From the NCBI GenBank assembly GCA_050245975.1, contig JBFWWW010000114.1, positions 1 to 12,712 on the forward strand: DNA of 12,712 nt, written 5' to 3'. The DNA comes from JBFWWW01 sp050245975. Lineage in GTDB: Bacteria; Pseudomonadota; Alphaproteobacteria; Rhizobiales; Hyphomicrobiaceae. The stretch's first letter is position 1. Every line of letters begins with the position of its first letter. Both the position numbers and the translations under genes were made by a program. Under the pieces are notes generated by a model. That model searched no databases, had not been told where the DNA came from, and was given only the letters and a program-made list of their open reading frames with translations. This document shows, one piece after another, positions 7,094 to 12,712 of the stretch.

Positions 7094-7867
7094 ATGGCCG
7101 AGCTCGACATCGCCCGCGACGGCGCCATCGCCACGCTGATACTGAACCGGCCGGCGGCAATGAATGCCTTGTCCGTCGCGCTGCGGCGGCAGCTTGCCGA
7201 GGCCGTCTCAGGGCTGGCAGGGGACCCGATCGTACGTGTGCTGGTGCTGACCGGTGCCGGCGACCGGGCTTTCTGCGCCGGCCTCGATCTCAAGGAGCTG
7301 GGCCGCGACGCGGGCGCTCTGGGCAGCATCGAGGCCCGTTCGGTCGATCCGGTGACCGCCATCGAGGCCTGCCCCAAGCCGGTCATCGCGGCCGTCAACG
7401 GCGTGGCCGTGACCGGCGGCTTCGAGCTGGCGCTGGCCTGCGACGTGCTCATCGCCTCGGAGCGCGCCCGCTTCGCCGACACGCACGGACGCGTCGGGAT
7501 CATGCCGGGATGGGGTCTGTCACAGAAGCTGTCGCGCGTGATCGGGCCGTACCGGGCCAAGGAAATTTCGCTCTCGGGCAACTTCATCGATGCGGCAACT
7601 GCCGAGCGCTGGGGCCTCGTCAACCGCGTGGTGGCACACGGCGAGGTCCTGGCCGCGGCGCAGGCGCTCGCCCGTGACATGGCGGAGATCGACCCGGACA
7701 TGCTCGCGGGCCTGAAGCGGCTGATCGACGAGGGATATGGCTTGCCCTATCGCGAGGCGCGGGCGCTGGAGGCGGAAACCTCGCGTCGGCACAATGCCGC
7801 CGTCGTCCCAGGCGAAGTCGAAGCCCGCCGCACGGCCGTACGCGACCGCGGTCGTGCCAGCATCTGA
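7094..7867 (+). CDS. Enoyl-CoA hydratase/isomerase-family (crotonase) protein
   Basis: A 257-residue crotonase-fold protein. Family features are LNRPAAMNAL (17-26), the oxyanion-hole segment GAGDRAFCAGLDL (55-67), and AVNGVAVTGGFELALACD (100-117). E111 in GGFELAL matches the first catalytic glutamate of enoyl-CoA hydratases. The second catalytic Glu normally sits in a motif like FGQPEI; here the segment reads FADTHGRVGIMPGWG (127-141), with His near that place. Classical hydration by two glutamates is therefore doubtful, and the protein may be an isomerase, a hydratase of altered mechanism, or another crotonase activity. It is not the feruloyl-CoA hydratase-lyase subtype. The gene is divergent from the acyl-CoA dehydrogenase and on the same strand as, and 105 bases before, the TetR gene, so it probably belongs to the same CoA-ester pathway. 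The family is certain; the reaction is not. Confidence 0.9.
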   Translation: MAELDIARDGAIATLILNRPAAMNALSVALRRQLAEAVSGLAGDPIVRVLVLTGAGDRAFCAGLDLKELGRDAGALGSIEARSVDPVTAIEACPKPVIAAVNGVAVTGGFELALACDVLIASERARFADTHGRVGIMPGWGLSQKLSRVIGPYRAKEISLSGNFIDAATAERWGLVNRVVAHGEVLAAAQALARDMAEIDPDMLAGLKRLIDEGYGLPYREARALEAETSRRHNAAVVPGEVEARRTAVRDRGRASI

Positions 7868-7920
7868 AGCGACTCCGCTGTTCGGCGATTGCTGCACCTG
7901 CGAGCCTCGCGGCTTTTCCG

Positions 7921-7942
7921 TTCCATACCGTATGGTATGGAA
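7921..7942. promoter_or_regulatory. Perfect palindrome, probable TetR operator
   Basis: The arms TTCCATACC (7921-7929) and GGTATGGAA (7934-7942) are perfect complements around the four bases GTAT. An inner overlapping dyad, CCATAC (7923-7928) and GTATGG (7930-7935), also exists. Its size and symmetry are typical of sites bound by TetR dimers. It ends 30 bases before the GTG of the TetR gene, so autoregulation is the simplest reading. Its AT-rich centre stands out from the GC-rich surroundings and could overlap the promoter (TATGGT at 7931-7936 is a possible -10). I saw no second full copy in the window. Confidence 0.75.
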
Positions 7943-7972
7943 TCGCATGCGCCGGGTTGGGAGTGATGCCGC

Positions 7973-8638
7973 GTGACGCGCAAGGCAACAGGCAGGACGC
8001 GCAAGGCTGCGGTCCGCAGTTCGGGCGATCCCTCGGCCGCGAAACTGGCTGCGAAGGACTGGGTCGACGGCGCCAGCGAGCTGCTGATCGACGAGAACAT
8101 CCGCGGTGTCCGCATCGCCGCGCTGTGCCACCGCCTCGGCGTGACCAAGGGAAGCTTCTACTGGCATTTCGGCAGCAGGCAGGACCTGCTCGACGCCATT
8201 CTCGATGCGTGGCGCAAGAAGAACACGCTGAATGTGATGAGCCGCATCGTCTCGATGGCCGCGCCGCTGCGCAGCTTGCGCGGACTGCTCGCGCTTCCCC
8301 GGCGCGCGGCCTCCGCCAGGGGTGCGCGCGTCGAGATGAGCGTGCGCGATTGGGCACGGCGGGACGATGCCACCTTCCGCTCGCTGCGGGAGATCGATCA
8401 CACGCGCCTGCGCTCGTTCGAGCAGCTTTTCCTGCGGCTTGGGTTCGCCGGGCGGGACGCAAAGGCGCGCGCCTACGTCGCCTACGCCGTGATGATGGGC
8501 GACTCCGTGCTCAAGGACACCATTGGCGGGGAGGCTCCTGCCGAAACCTATCTCGATACCGCCATCGGCCTGCTCACCGCGCCGCCCGCCGCGGCACGCA
8601 CGGGCGGAGGGAAGAGGACTGCACAACCGGCCCACTAG
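7973..8638 (+). CDS. TetR/AcrR-family transcriptional regulator
   Basis: A 221-residue one-component repressor or activator. The N-terminal DNA-binding domain has the standard helix-turn-helix, GVRIAALCHRLGVTKGSFYWHF (45-66), preceded by the A-SELLID helix and followed by SRQDLLDAIL. The remaining 140 residues form the variable ligand-binding and dimer domain, for which no ligand is evident. A basic, Ala-rich tail precedes the helix-turn-helix (1-25), and a low-complexity tail ends the protein (203-221). The start is GTG 7973 with a GGGAG-like ribosome site nine bases upstream. Between the hydratase-family gene and this start lies the perfect palindrome at 7921-7942. The position suggests control of itself and of the downstream TRAP binding protein and ligase genes, perhaps also of the upstream CoA-ester genes; that scope is inference. 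Confidence 0.92.
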   Translation: MTRKATGRTRKAAVRSSGDPSAAKLAAKDWVDGASELLIDENIRGVRIAALCHRLGVTKGSFYWHFGSRQDLLDAILDAWRKKNTLNVMSRIVSMAAPLRSLRGLLALPRRAASARGARVEMSVRDWARRDDATFRSLREIDHTRLRSFEQLFLRLGFAGRDAKARAYVAYAVMMGDSVLKDTIGGEAPAETYLDTAIGLLTAPPAAARTGGGKRTAQPAH

Positions 8639-8680
8639 CGATGCCACCGACGACGGGCGCCAAGCCCGCGACATAACTTC

Positions 8681-8688
8681 AGGGAGGA
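8681..8688 (+). promoter_or_regulatory. Strong ribosome binding site of the TRAP binding-protein gene
   Basis: AGGGAGGA ends six bases before ATG 8695 and is the strongest Shine-Dalgarno match in the window. It fits the high expression expected of a periplasmic binding protein and places the 12-bp repeats inside the reading frame. A small stem-loop (CGGGC 8654-8658, GCCCG 8664-8668) lies just upstream. Confidence 0.8.
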
Positions 8689-8694
8689 AGACGC

Positions 8695-9855
8695 ATGGCC
8701 CAGATCACGGACAAGATCACGGACAAGATCACGGACAGGATCACAGGCAAGACCGCTGCAGCCAAGACCACCCGCCGGAAATTCCTGGCGGGCTCCGCGC
8801 TCGCCTCGGGCGCCGTCATCGCCAGCCCGGCGCTGGCACAGGGCAATCCGGAAGTGAAGTGGCGCATGCCGCTCTTCGTGCCGAGATCGTTCGACGTGCT
8901 CTGGGGCGAATGCGTCGAGTTCACGAAGCGCGTCGCGGAAGCGACCGAGGGCAAGTTCCAGATCCAGCCTTTTTCCGCCGGAGAGATCGTGCCCGGCGGG
9001 CCGGCCGTGCTCGACGCCGTCGAGGCCGGCACCGTCGAGTGCGGCTATACGCTGAGCTACTATTCGGTCGGCAAGGATCCGACCTATGCCTTCGGCTCGA
9101 CGCTCCCGTTCGGCTTCAACACGCGCCTGCAGCAGGCCTGGTATCTGCGCGGCGGCGGCGGAGAGCTCTGCGAGGAATTCTTCAATTCCAAGAACGTCAC
9201 CGCCATCGTCATGGGCAACTCGACGACGCAGATGGGCGGCTGGTTCCGCAAGGAGATCAACACCGTCGACGATCTCAAGGGCCTGAAGATGCGCATTCCC
9301 GGGCTTGCCGGGCGCGTCATCGCGAAACTGGGTGTGATCCCGCAGCAGATTCCGCCCGGAGAAATATATCCCGCTCTCGAGCGCGGCACGATCGATGCTG
9401 CGGAATGGGCGGCCCCCCATGACGACGAACGGCTGGGGTTCGTCAAGGTCGCTCCCTACTACTACTCGCCCGGCTGGTGGGAGCCCAACGCGATGACCCA
9501 CCTGTTCGTGCATCTGCCGGCATGGAATGGCCTGCCGGCGCACTACAAGGCGATCGTCCGCAGCGCGGCGGAGGCGATCAACCAGACGACCGTGGCGCGC
9601 TACGACGTGGTCAATCCGCTCGCCCTGCGCCGCCTGGCCGCCAACGGCGCGAAACTGCGCTTCTTCTCGCCCGAGATCATGAACGCGTCCTATGAGGCCT
9701 CGTTCGCGCTCTATGACGAGATCGGCAAGAGCAACGCGCGATTCGCCAAGATCTACGCGCACTGGAAGAAATTCCTCGACGAGAGCGAACTCTATCTGCG
9801 CGTCGCGGACAACTACTACGAGAACTTCATCTGGAGCCGCCGCTCCAAGGGTTGA
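8695..9855 (+). CDS. TRAP transporter solute-binding protein (DctP family, TakP-like), Tat-exported
   Basis: A 386-residue periplasmic receptor for an organic acid. The N-terminus carries a Tat signal: TRRKFLAG (26-33), then a hydrophobic stretch, with probable cleavage after ALA (46-48). It is preceded by four copies of a four-residue repeat (ITDK, ITDK, ITDR, ITGK; residues 4-19). The mature part matches the mannitol/chloroaromatic/keto-acid subgroup of TRAP receptors. LKMRIPG contains R200, the arginine expected to pair with the ligand carboxylate. NSTTQMGGWF (175-184) and DAAEWAAPHDD (234-244) resemble the ligand- and cation-site segments of TakP. No genes for the TRAP membrane subunits are present in the window. 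It is followed, 46 bases on, by a feruloyl-CoA-synthase-like ligase, with a stem-loop between them, suggesting that the ligand is the acid activated by that ligase. The ligand itself is unknown. Confidence 0.92.
   Translation: MAQITDKITDKITDRITGKTAAAKTTRRKFLAGSALASGAVIASPALAQGNPEVKWRMPLFVPRSFDVLWGECVEFTKRVAEATEGKFQIQPFSAGEIVPGGPAVLDAVEAGTVECGYTLSYYSVGKDPTYAFGSTLPFGFNTRLQQAWYLRGGGGELCEEFFNSKNVTAIVMGNSTTQMGGWFRKEINTVDDLKGLKMRIPGLAGRVIAKLGVIPQQIPPGEIYPALERGTIDAAEWAAPHDDERLGFVKVAPYYYSPGWWEPNAMTHLFVHLPAWNGLPAHYKAIVRSAAEAINQTTVARYDVVNPLALRRLAANGAKLRFFSPEIMNASYEASFALYDEIGKSNARFAKIYAHWKKFLDESELYLRVADNYYENFIWSRRSKG
8704..8751 (+). repeat. 12-bp tandem repeat, four units, in the Tat signal region
   Basis: Four consecutive 12-bp units with the consensus ATCACGGACAAG start at 8704, 8716, 8728 and 8740. 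The first two are identical, the third differs at one base, and the last is more diverged. Each unit encodes I-T-D/G-K/R, so gain or loss of a unit keeps the frame and only changes the length of the hydrophilic part of the signal peptide. Confidence 0.9.
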
Positions 9856-9862
9856 GATTGCC

Positions 9863-9889
9863 CCGGCCGCCGACAGAACCGGCGGCCGG
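9863..9889 (+). other. Perfect 10-bp GC-rich stem-loop between TRAP and ligase genes
   Basis: The arms CCGGCCGCCG (9863-9872) and CGGCGGCCGG (9880-9889) flank a seven-base loop. The structure begins eight bases after the TRAP gene stop and ends shortly before the ligase ribosome site (GGAGG, 9893-9897). No T-run follows, so it is not a classical intrinsic terminator. Such structures after binding-protein genes often protect the upstream message or reduce read-through; either role is inference here. Confidence 0.65.
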
Positions 9890-9901
9890 TCTGGAGGCCG
9901 T

Positions 9902-11749
9902 ATGTCTCGCGCGCCGCTCGTTCCCATCGACCTCGCGTCGCAGCAGGTGTCCTGCACGCGGCATGCGGATGGCGGCCTGACGCTGCGGTCTCCATTGCGG
10001 CTCGCCCCCTATGCGCGCTGCGTCGGCGACTGGCTGGAGCACTGGGCCGAGGCGACGCCGACGCAGGTGCTTTTCTCCGAACGGGCTCCCGGCGGCTGGC
10101 GGCGCGTGACCTATGCGGAGGCGGCGGCTGCCGCCCGTGCCATCGGGCAGGCACTGATTGAGCGTGATCTGTCGACGCAACGCCCGCTCGTCGTGCTGTC
10201 CGGGAACGGCATCGATGCCGGCCTGATCCTGCTCGGCGGGATGCACGCCGGCATTCCAGTGGTACCGGTCTCGACCGCCTACTCGCTCGTCTCGAGGGAC
10301 TATGCCCAGCTTCGGCACATCCTTGAGATCGTCACGCCGGGCGCGGTCTACGCCGACGATGGGGCGCGTTTCGCGCCGGCAATAGCGGCCGCCGGGATCG
10401 CGCACGACCGCCTCATCGTCTCGCAGAACCCGGCCGGTCCGCGTGTGACAAGCTTTGCGAGCCTGCATCGGACGCCGCCCGGCACCGCGTGGGAACGGGC
10501 GTTCGCGGCCATCCGGCCCGATAGCGTCGGCAAGATCCTCTTCACGTCGGGCTCGACCGATCTGCCGAAGGGCGTGATCAACACGCACCGGATGATGTGC
10601 TCGAACCAGGAGGCTTTTGCGCAGCTTTTTCCCGTCTTGTCACGACGCCCGCCGGTGCTTGTCGACTGGCTGCCCTGGAACCACACGTTCGGCGGCAACT
10701 TCTGCACCAACATGGTGCTGCGCCACGGCGGCACGCTCACCATCGACGAGGGCAAGCCGATGCCCGGTCTCATCGACCGCACGGTGGCCAATCTGAAGGA
10801 GGTCTCCCCGACCGCCTATTTCAATGTGCCGCGCGGCTACGACCTGCTGGTGGGCCAGCTGGAAGCGGATGCCGAGTTGCGCGGAAGGTTCTTCCGCGAT
10901 CTCGATTTCCTGTTCTCGGCCGGCGCCGCCCTGCCGGTCACGATCTGGAACCGGCTCGAGGCGATGTCGGTTGCCGCGCGCGGCCGGCGCGTGCTGCTCA
11001 GCTCGGGGTGGGGCGCCACCGAAACCGCGCCCGACGTCACGGCGGTGCATTTCGACGCCGATCGTCCGTCGTGCATCGGCCTGCCGCTGCCGGGCTGCGA
11101 GCTGCGTCTGGCGCCGGTCGGAGGCAAGCTGGAGCTGCGTGCCAGGGGGCCGAACGTGACCCCCGGCTACTACAAGCGGGACGACCTGACCGCCAAGGCC
11201 TTCGACGCCGACGGCTGGTACTGCATGGGCGACGCCGGCCGTCTGCTCGATGAGAACGACCCAGCCAAGGGCATCGAGTTTGACGGTCGCATCGCGGAGG
11301 ATTTCAAGCTGACGTCCGGCACCTGGGTGCATGTCGGCACGCTGCGTCTCAAGGTCATCGCCGCGGGCGCGCCGCTGATCCAGGACGTTGTTCTCACCGG
11401 CCACGACAGGGACGACATCGGCCTGCTGGTCTTTCCGAACGAAGCCGCGTGCCGCGCTTTGTGCCCGGATCACGCGGCGGGTACGCCGCTTGCGGCAGTG
11501 CTGGCCGATCCGCGCGTGCGCGGGCACATCCTTGCGGCGCTGGAGCGGCTTGCGGCCGAGGCGACGGGAAGCTCGCAAAGTCCGCGTCGGGCAATGCTGC
11601 TGACGGAGCCGCCCGCTATCGACGCCAACGAGATCACGGACAAGGGCTATATCAACCAGGGCGCGGTGCTGGCGCGCCGCGGCGCGCTCGTCGAACGCCT
11701 CTATGAGCAACCCGTTTCAGCCGACGTGCTGATCATCCCGGGGCGCTGA
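9902..11749 (+). CDS. AMP-forming acid:CoA ligase, feruloyl-CoA-synthase-like
   Basis: A 615-residue adenylate-forming enzyme that should activate a carboxylic acid with ATP and CoA through an acyl-AMP. Motifs are the P-loop LFTSGSTDLPKGV (213-225) followed by RMMCSNQ, LPWNHTFGGN (257-266), VSPTAYFNVPRGYD (301-314), GWGATETAP (369-377), GPNVTPGYY (416-424), YCMGDAG (440-446), DGRIAEDFKLTSGTWV (461-476) and the catalytic Lys K581 in ITDKGYINQ. This set, especially the NHTFGGN, YFNVP and EDFKL-SGTW segments, is closest in my memory to feruloyl-CoA synthases. The non-Gly residue in the P-loop (STD rather than STG) also fits that group. The start is ATG 9902, chosen from GGAGG four bases upstream; the frame is open further up, inside the TRAP gene. 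No hydroxycinnamoyl-CoA hydratase-lyase is nearby, so ferulate itself is only one candidate. Other aromatic or alicyclic acids are possible. Confidence 0.9.
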   Translation: MSRAPLVPIDLASQQVSCTRHADGGLTLRSPLRLAPYARCVGDWLEHWAEATPTQVLFSERAPGGWRRVTYAEAAAAARAIGQALIERDLSTQRPLVVLSGNGIDAGLILLGGMHAGIPVVPVSTAYSLVSRDYAQLRHILEIVTPGAVYADDGARFAPAIAAAGIAHDRLIVSQNPAGPRVTSFASLHRTPPGTAWERAFAAIRPDSVGKILFTSGSTDLPKGVINTHRMMCSNQEAFAQLFPVLSRRPPVLVDWLPWNHTFGGNFCTNMVLRHGGTLTIDEGKPMPGLIDRTVANLKEVSPTAYFNVPRGYDLLVGQLEADAELRGRFFRDLDFLFSAGAALPVTIWNRLEAMSVAARGRRVLLSSGWGATETAPDVTAVHFDADRPSCIGLPLPGCELRLAPVGGKLELRARGPNVTPGYYKRDDLTAKAFDADGWYCMGDAGRLLDENDPAKGIEFDGRIAEDFKLTSGTWVHVGTLRLKVIAAGAPLIQDVVLTGHDRDDIGLLVFPNEAACRALCPDHAAGTPLAAVLADPRVRGHILAALERLAAEATGSSQSPRRAMLLTEPPAIDANEITDKGYINQGAVLARRGALVERLYEQPVSADVLIIPGR

Positions 11750-11948
11750 CCCAGGTCAGACCATCTGGCCGCCGCCTCGCAGCGACCGCCGAATGCTGCA
11801 AAGCTTCTGTGCATGTTGTCCTGCTACAGAGCATTTGCCTCTGTCCCAGGCACGAGAATCAGAGACATCCATTTAATCGGATACGCCAAGTCTTTGGTGT
11901 TGCGACGGTTGCGTGCGCCCTTCTCCAATCCAGTTCAGGAAGCAAAGC
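11750..11948. other. Intergenic region before the outer-membrane protein gene
   Basis: This is the largest gap in the window (199 bases) and is clearly less GC-rich than its surroundings, especially 11795-11890. It probably holds the promoter of the outer-membrane protein gene. TTTAAT (11872-11877) could be a -10 element, but I found no -35 element at proper spacing. No terminator with a T-run is visible after the ligase gene, and I see no coding or RNA gene in it. Confidence 0.4.
11937..11942 (+). promoter_or_regulatory. Ribosome binding site fixing the Omp start
   Basis: AGGAAG ends six bases before ATG 11949. It selects this start, which begins directly with a signal peptide, over an upstream in-frame codon at 11913 that would add 12 residues before it. 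Confidence 0.7.
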
Positions 11949-12599
11949 ATGCGGATATCTGCGCGGGTCGCCACCTTCGCCTTCGCCATCGGGCTGTTGA
12001 TGCCGCCGGCGAAAGCAGAAACTTGGTCGGGAATGTATTTGGGCCTGCATGGCGGGGTCGGCTTCGCCAGCACGGAGATCGTGAGCGGCTTTTTCGGTGG
12101 CGGCGTCGATGGCCTTGCCGGGCAAGGCGCACGCGGCGGCATACGGGCCGGATTCGACACACAGTGGGGGCCGGCCGTTGTCGGCGCGTTCGTCGACTAT
12201 ACCGTGGGCGACACCACCTTCGACGAGTCGCCGGGCCTGATGAAGTTCGCCCTCAAGGACTCCTGGACGGTCGGCGTACGGCTTGGCCACACGATGGGCG
12301 GCGCGCTGCCGTACCTGCTGGCCGGCTGGACACACCGCGCCTCCAATCTTTCGGCGCTCGGCCTGTCGATCGCCAGCCCCGGCTTCGAAGGGTTGACGGT
12401 GGGTGGCGGTGTGGAGCTCCGCATCCCCGGCTGGCAGCATGTCACTGTCGCCGCCGAGTACACTTATACGAGTTTCGGCAACCAGGATGTGGCCGGCGTG
12501 TTCGGGCTCGAGCCGCAGGACCACAACGTCATGCTGCGGCTCAACTGGCGTCTGGGTGACGAGCGGATGATAGTGCAGGGCGGCGAGCGGCAACGCTAG
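11949..12599 (+). CDS. Outer-membrane beta-barrel protein, Omp25/31-like
   Basis: A 216-residue protein with a Sec signal peptide: basic start, then a hydrophobic core, with cleavage expected after PPAKA (19-23). The mature N-terminus ETWSGMYLGLHGGVGF is typical of alphaproteobacterial Omp25/Omp31-type eight-stranded barrels. Alternating Gly/aromatic strands follow, for example AVVGAFVDYTVG (76-87), TVGVRLGHTMG (107-117), TVGGGVELRIPG (150-161) and HVTVAAEYTYTSFG (164-177). DHNVMLRLNWRL (191-202) looks like the closing strand with the beta-signal, but 14 hydrophilic residues (203-216) follow it, which is unusual since the last strand normally ends the protein. These proteins are structural or act as small pores and surface antigens; no specific role can be assigned. 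Its stop overlaps that of the convergent gene on the right. Confidence 0.82.
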   Translation: MRISARVATFAFAIGLLMPPAKAETWSGMYLGLHGGVGFASTEIVSGFFGGGVDGLAGQGARGGIRAGFDTQWGPAVVGAFVDYTVGDTTFDESPGLMKFALKDSWTVGVRLGHTMGGALPYLLAGWTHRASNLSALGLSIASPGFEGLTVGGGVELRIPGWQHVTVAAEYTYTSFGNQDVAGVFGLEPQDHNVMLRLNWRLGDERMIVQGGERQR

Positions 12600-12712
12600 C
12601 GGCGGCGCGGCGGTACGACGTCCTTGAACATGTCGAACCCCTTCCATGCCGGCTCTTTCGGCTCGACGCCGGCAGCGGGCAGGTAGTCCGAGAGCTTGCC
12701 GTGCTCCAGATC
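12596..12712 (-). CDS. C-terminal fragment of an unrecognised gene (runs off right edge)
   Basis: The last 117 bases of the window read on the minus strand as 38 codons ending in TAG (12598-12596). The peptide is protein-like: it begins DLEHGKLSDYLPAAG, contains a WKGFDMFKDVV segment and ends in PPRRR. It is open to the window edge, so the 5' part lies outside. I do not recognise the family from this short tail. Support comes from sensible codon use and from close packing against the convergent barrel-protein gene, with the stops sharing CTAG. It could still be a chance open frame in GC-rich DNA. Confidence 0.55.
   Translation of the reverse strand, partial: DLEHGKLSDYLPAAGVEPKEPAWKGFDMFKDVVPPRRR

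Noticed and set aside
8651..8670. Small hairpin (CGGGC/GCCCG) between tetR and the TRAP gene as a terminator
   Set aside because: A five-base stem with no T-run; common by chance at this GC content.
9692..9901. Extended N-terminus of the ligase from an in-frame codon inside the TRAP gene
   Set aside because: The extra 70 residues are Arg/Ser-rich and overlap the TRAP gene in another frame. ATG 9902 has a proper ribosome site and the family N-terminus.
8635..9957. 440-codon minus-strand frame opposite the TRAP receptor gene
   Set aside because: No family motif and a composition typical of an antisense frame. The plus strand has signal peptide, ribosome site and family motifs.
10640..11710. 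356-codon minus-strand frame opposite the ligase
   Set aside because: Antisense shadow of a gene with all adenylation motifs.
1..12712. tRNA, rRNA, CRISPR, insertion sequences, phage genes, attachment sites, toxin-antitoxin or defence systems
   Set aside because: No clover-leaf, repeat-spacer array, transposase or integrase motif, flanking direct repeats or defence-type domain was seen on either strand.

Overview
The window is about 12.7 kb of very GC-rich, gene-dense DNA. It most likely comes from the chromosome of an alphaproteobacterium, probably Hyphomicrobiales-like. The main evidence is an NDUFS4-type complex I accessory subunit, an Omp25/31-type beta-barrel protein, a Tat-exported TRAP binding protein and strong third-position GC bias. 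The order within the class is inference.

Layout, left to right. (1) 71-1936 (+): an IlvD/Edd-family dehydratase with its Fe-S and Mg ligands intact but a divergent N-terminus. (2) 2080-2385 (+): a small NDUFS4-like subunit. (3) 2395-4718 (-): a two-gene ABC importer of the osmoprotectant/quaternary-amine class. The ATPase overlaps, by four bases, a protein that fuses permease and substrate-binding domain. (4) 4785-5714 (-): a DMT/EamA transporter. (5) 5808-6977 (-): an acyl-CoA dehydrogenase of the long-chain/isovaleryl type. (6) Divergent from it, 7094-11749 (+): an enoyl-CoA hydratase/isomerase-family protein, a TetR regulator, a TRAP solute-binding protein and a feruloyl-CoA-synthase-like AMP-forming acid:CoA ligase. 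(7) 11949-12599 (+): an outer-membrane beta-barrel protein, then the 3' end of an unrecognised gene on the minus strand running off the right edge.

The genes at 5808-11749 make a coherent set: periplasmic capture of a carboxylic acid, CoA activation, alpha-beta dehydrogenation and hydration, with a TetR regulator beside them. A perfect 9+9 bp inverted repeat lies directly before the TetR gene and is the best operator candidate. The ligase most resembles feruloyl-CoA synthases, so a phenylpropanoid or other aromatic acid is a reasonable substrate guess, but it is not shown. No thiolase, no hydroxycinnamoyl-CoA hydratase-lyase and no TRAP membrane subunits are present, so the pathway is incomplete here.

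No mobile element, CRISPR array, tRNA, rRNA or phage gene was seen, and no gene-free stretch exceeds 300 bases. The largest gap is 11750-11948. Most of the content is recognisable metabolism and transport. The points worth a second look are the TetR palindrome, the 12-bp tandem repeat in the signal peptide of the TRAP protein, the stem-loop before the ligase, the missing second catalytic Glu of the hydratase homologue, and the fused ABC importer.
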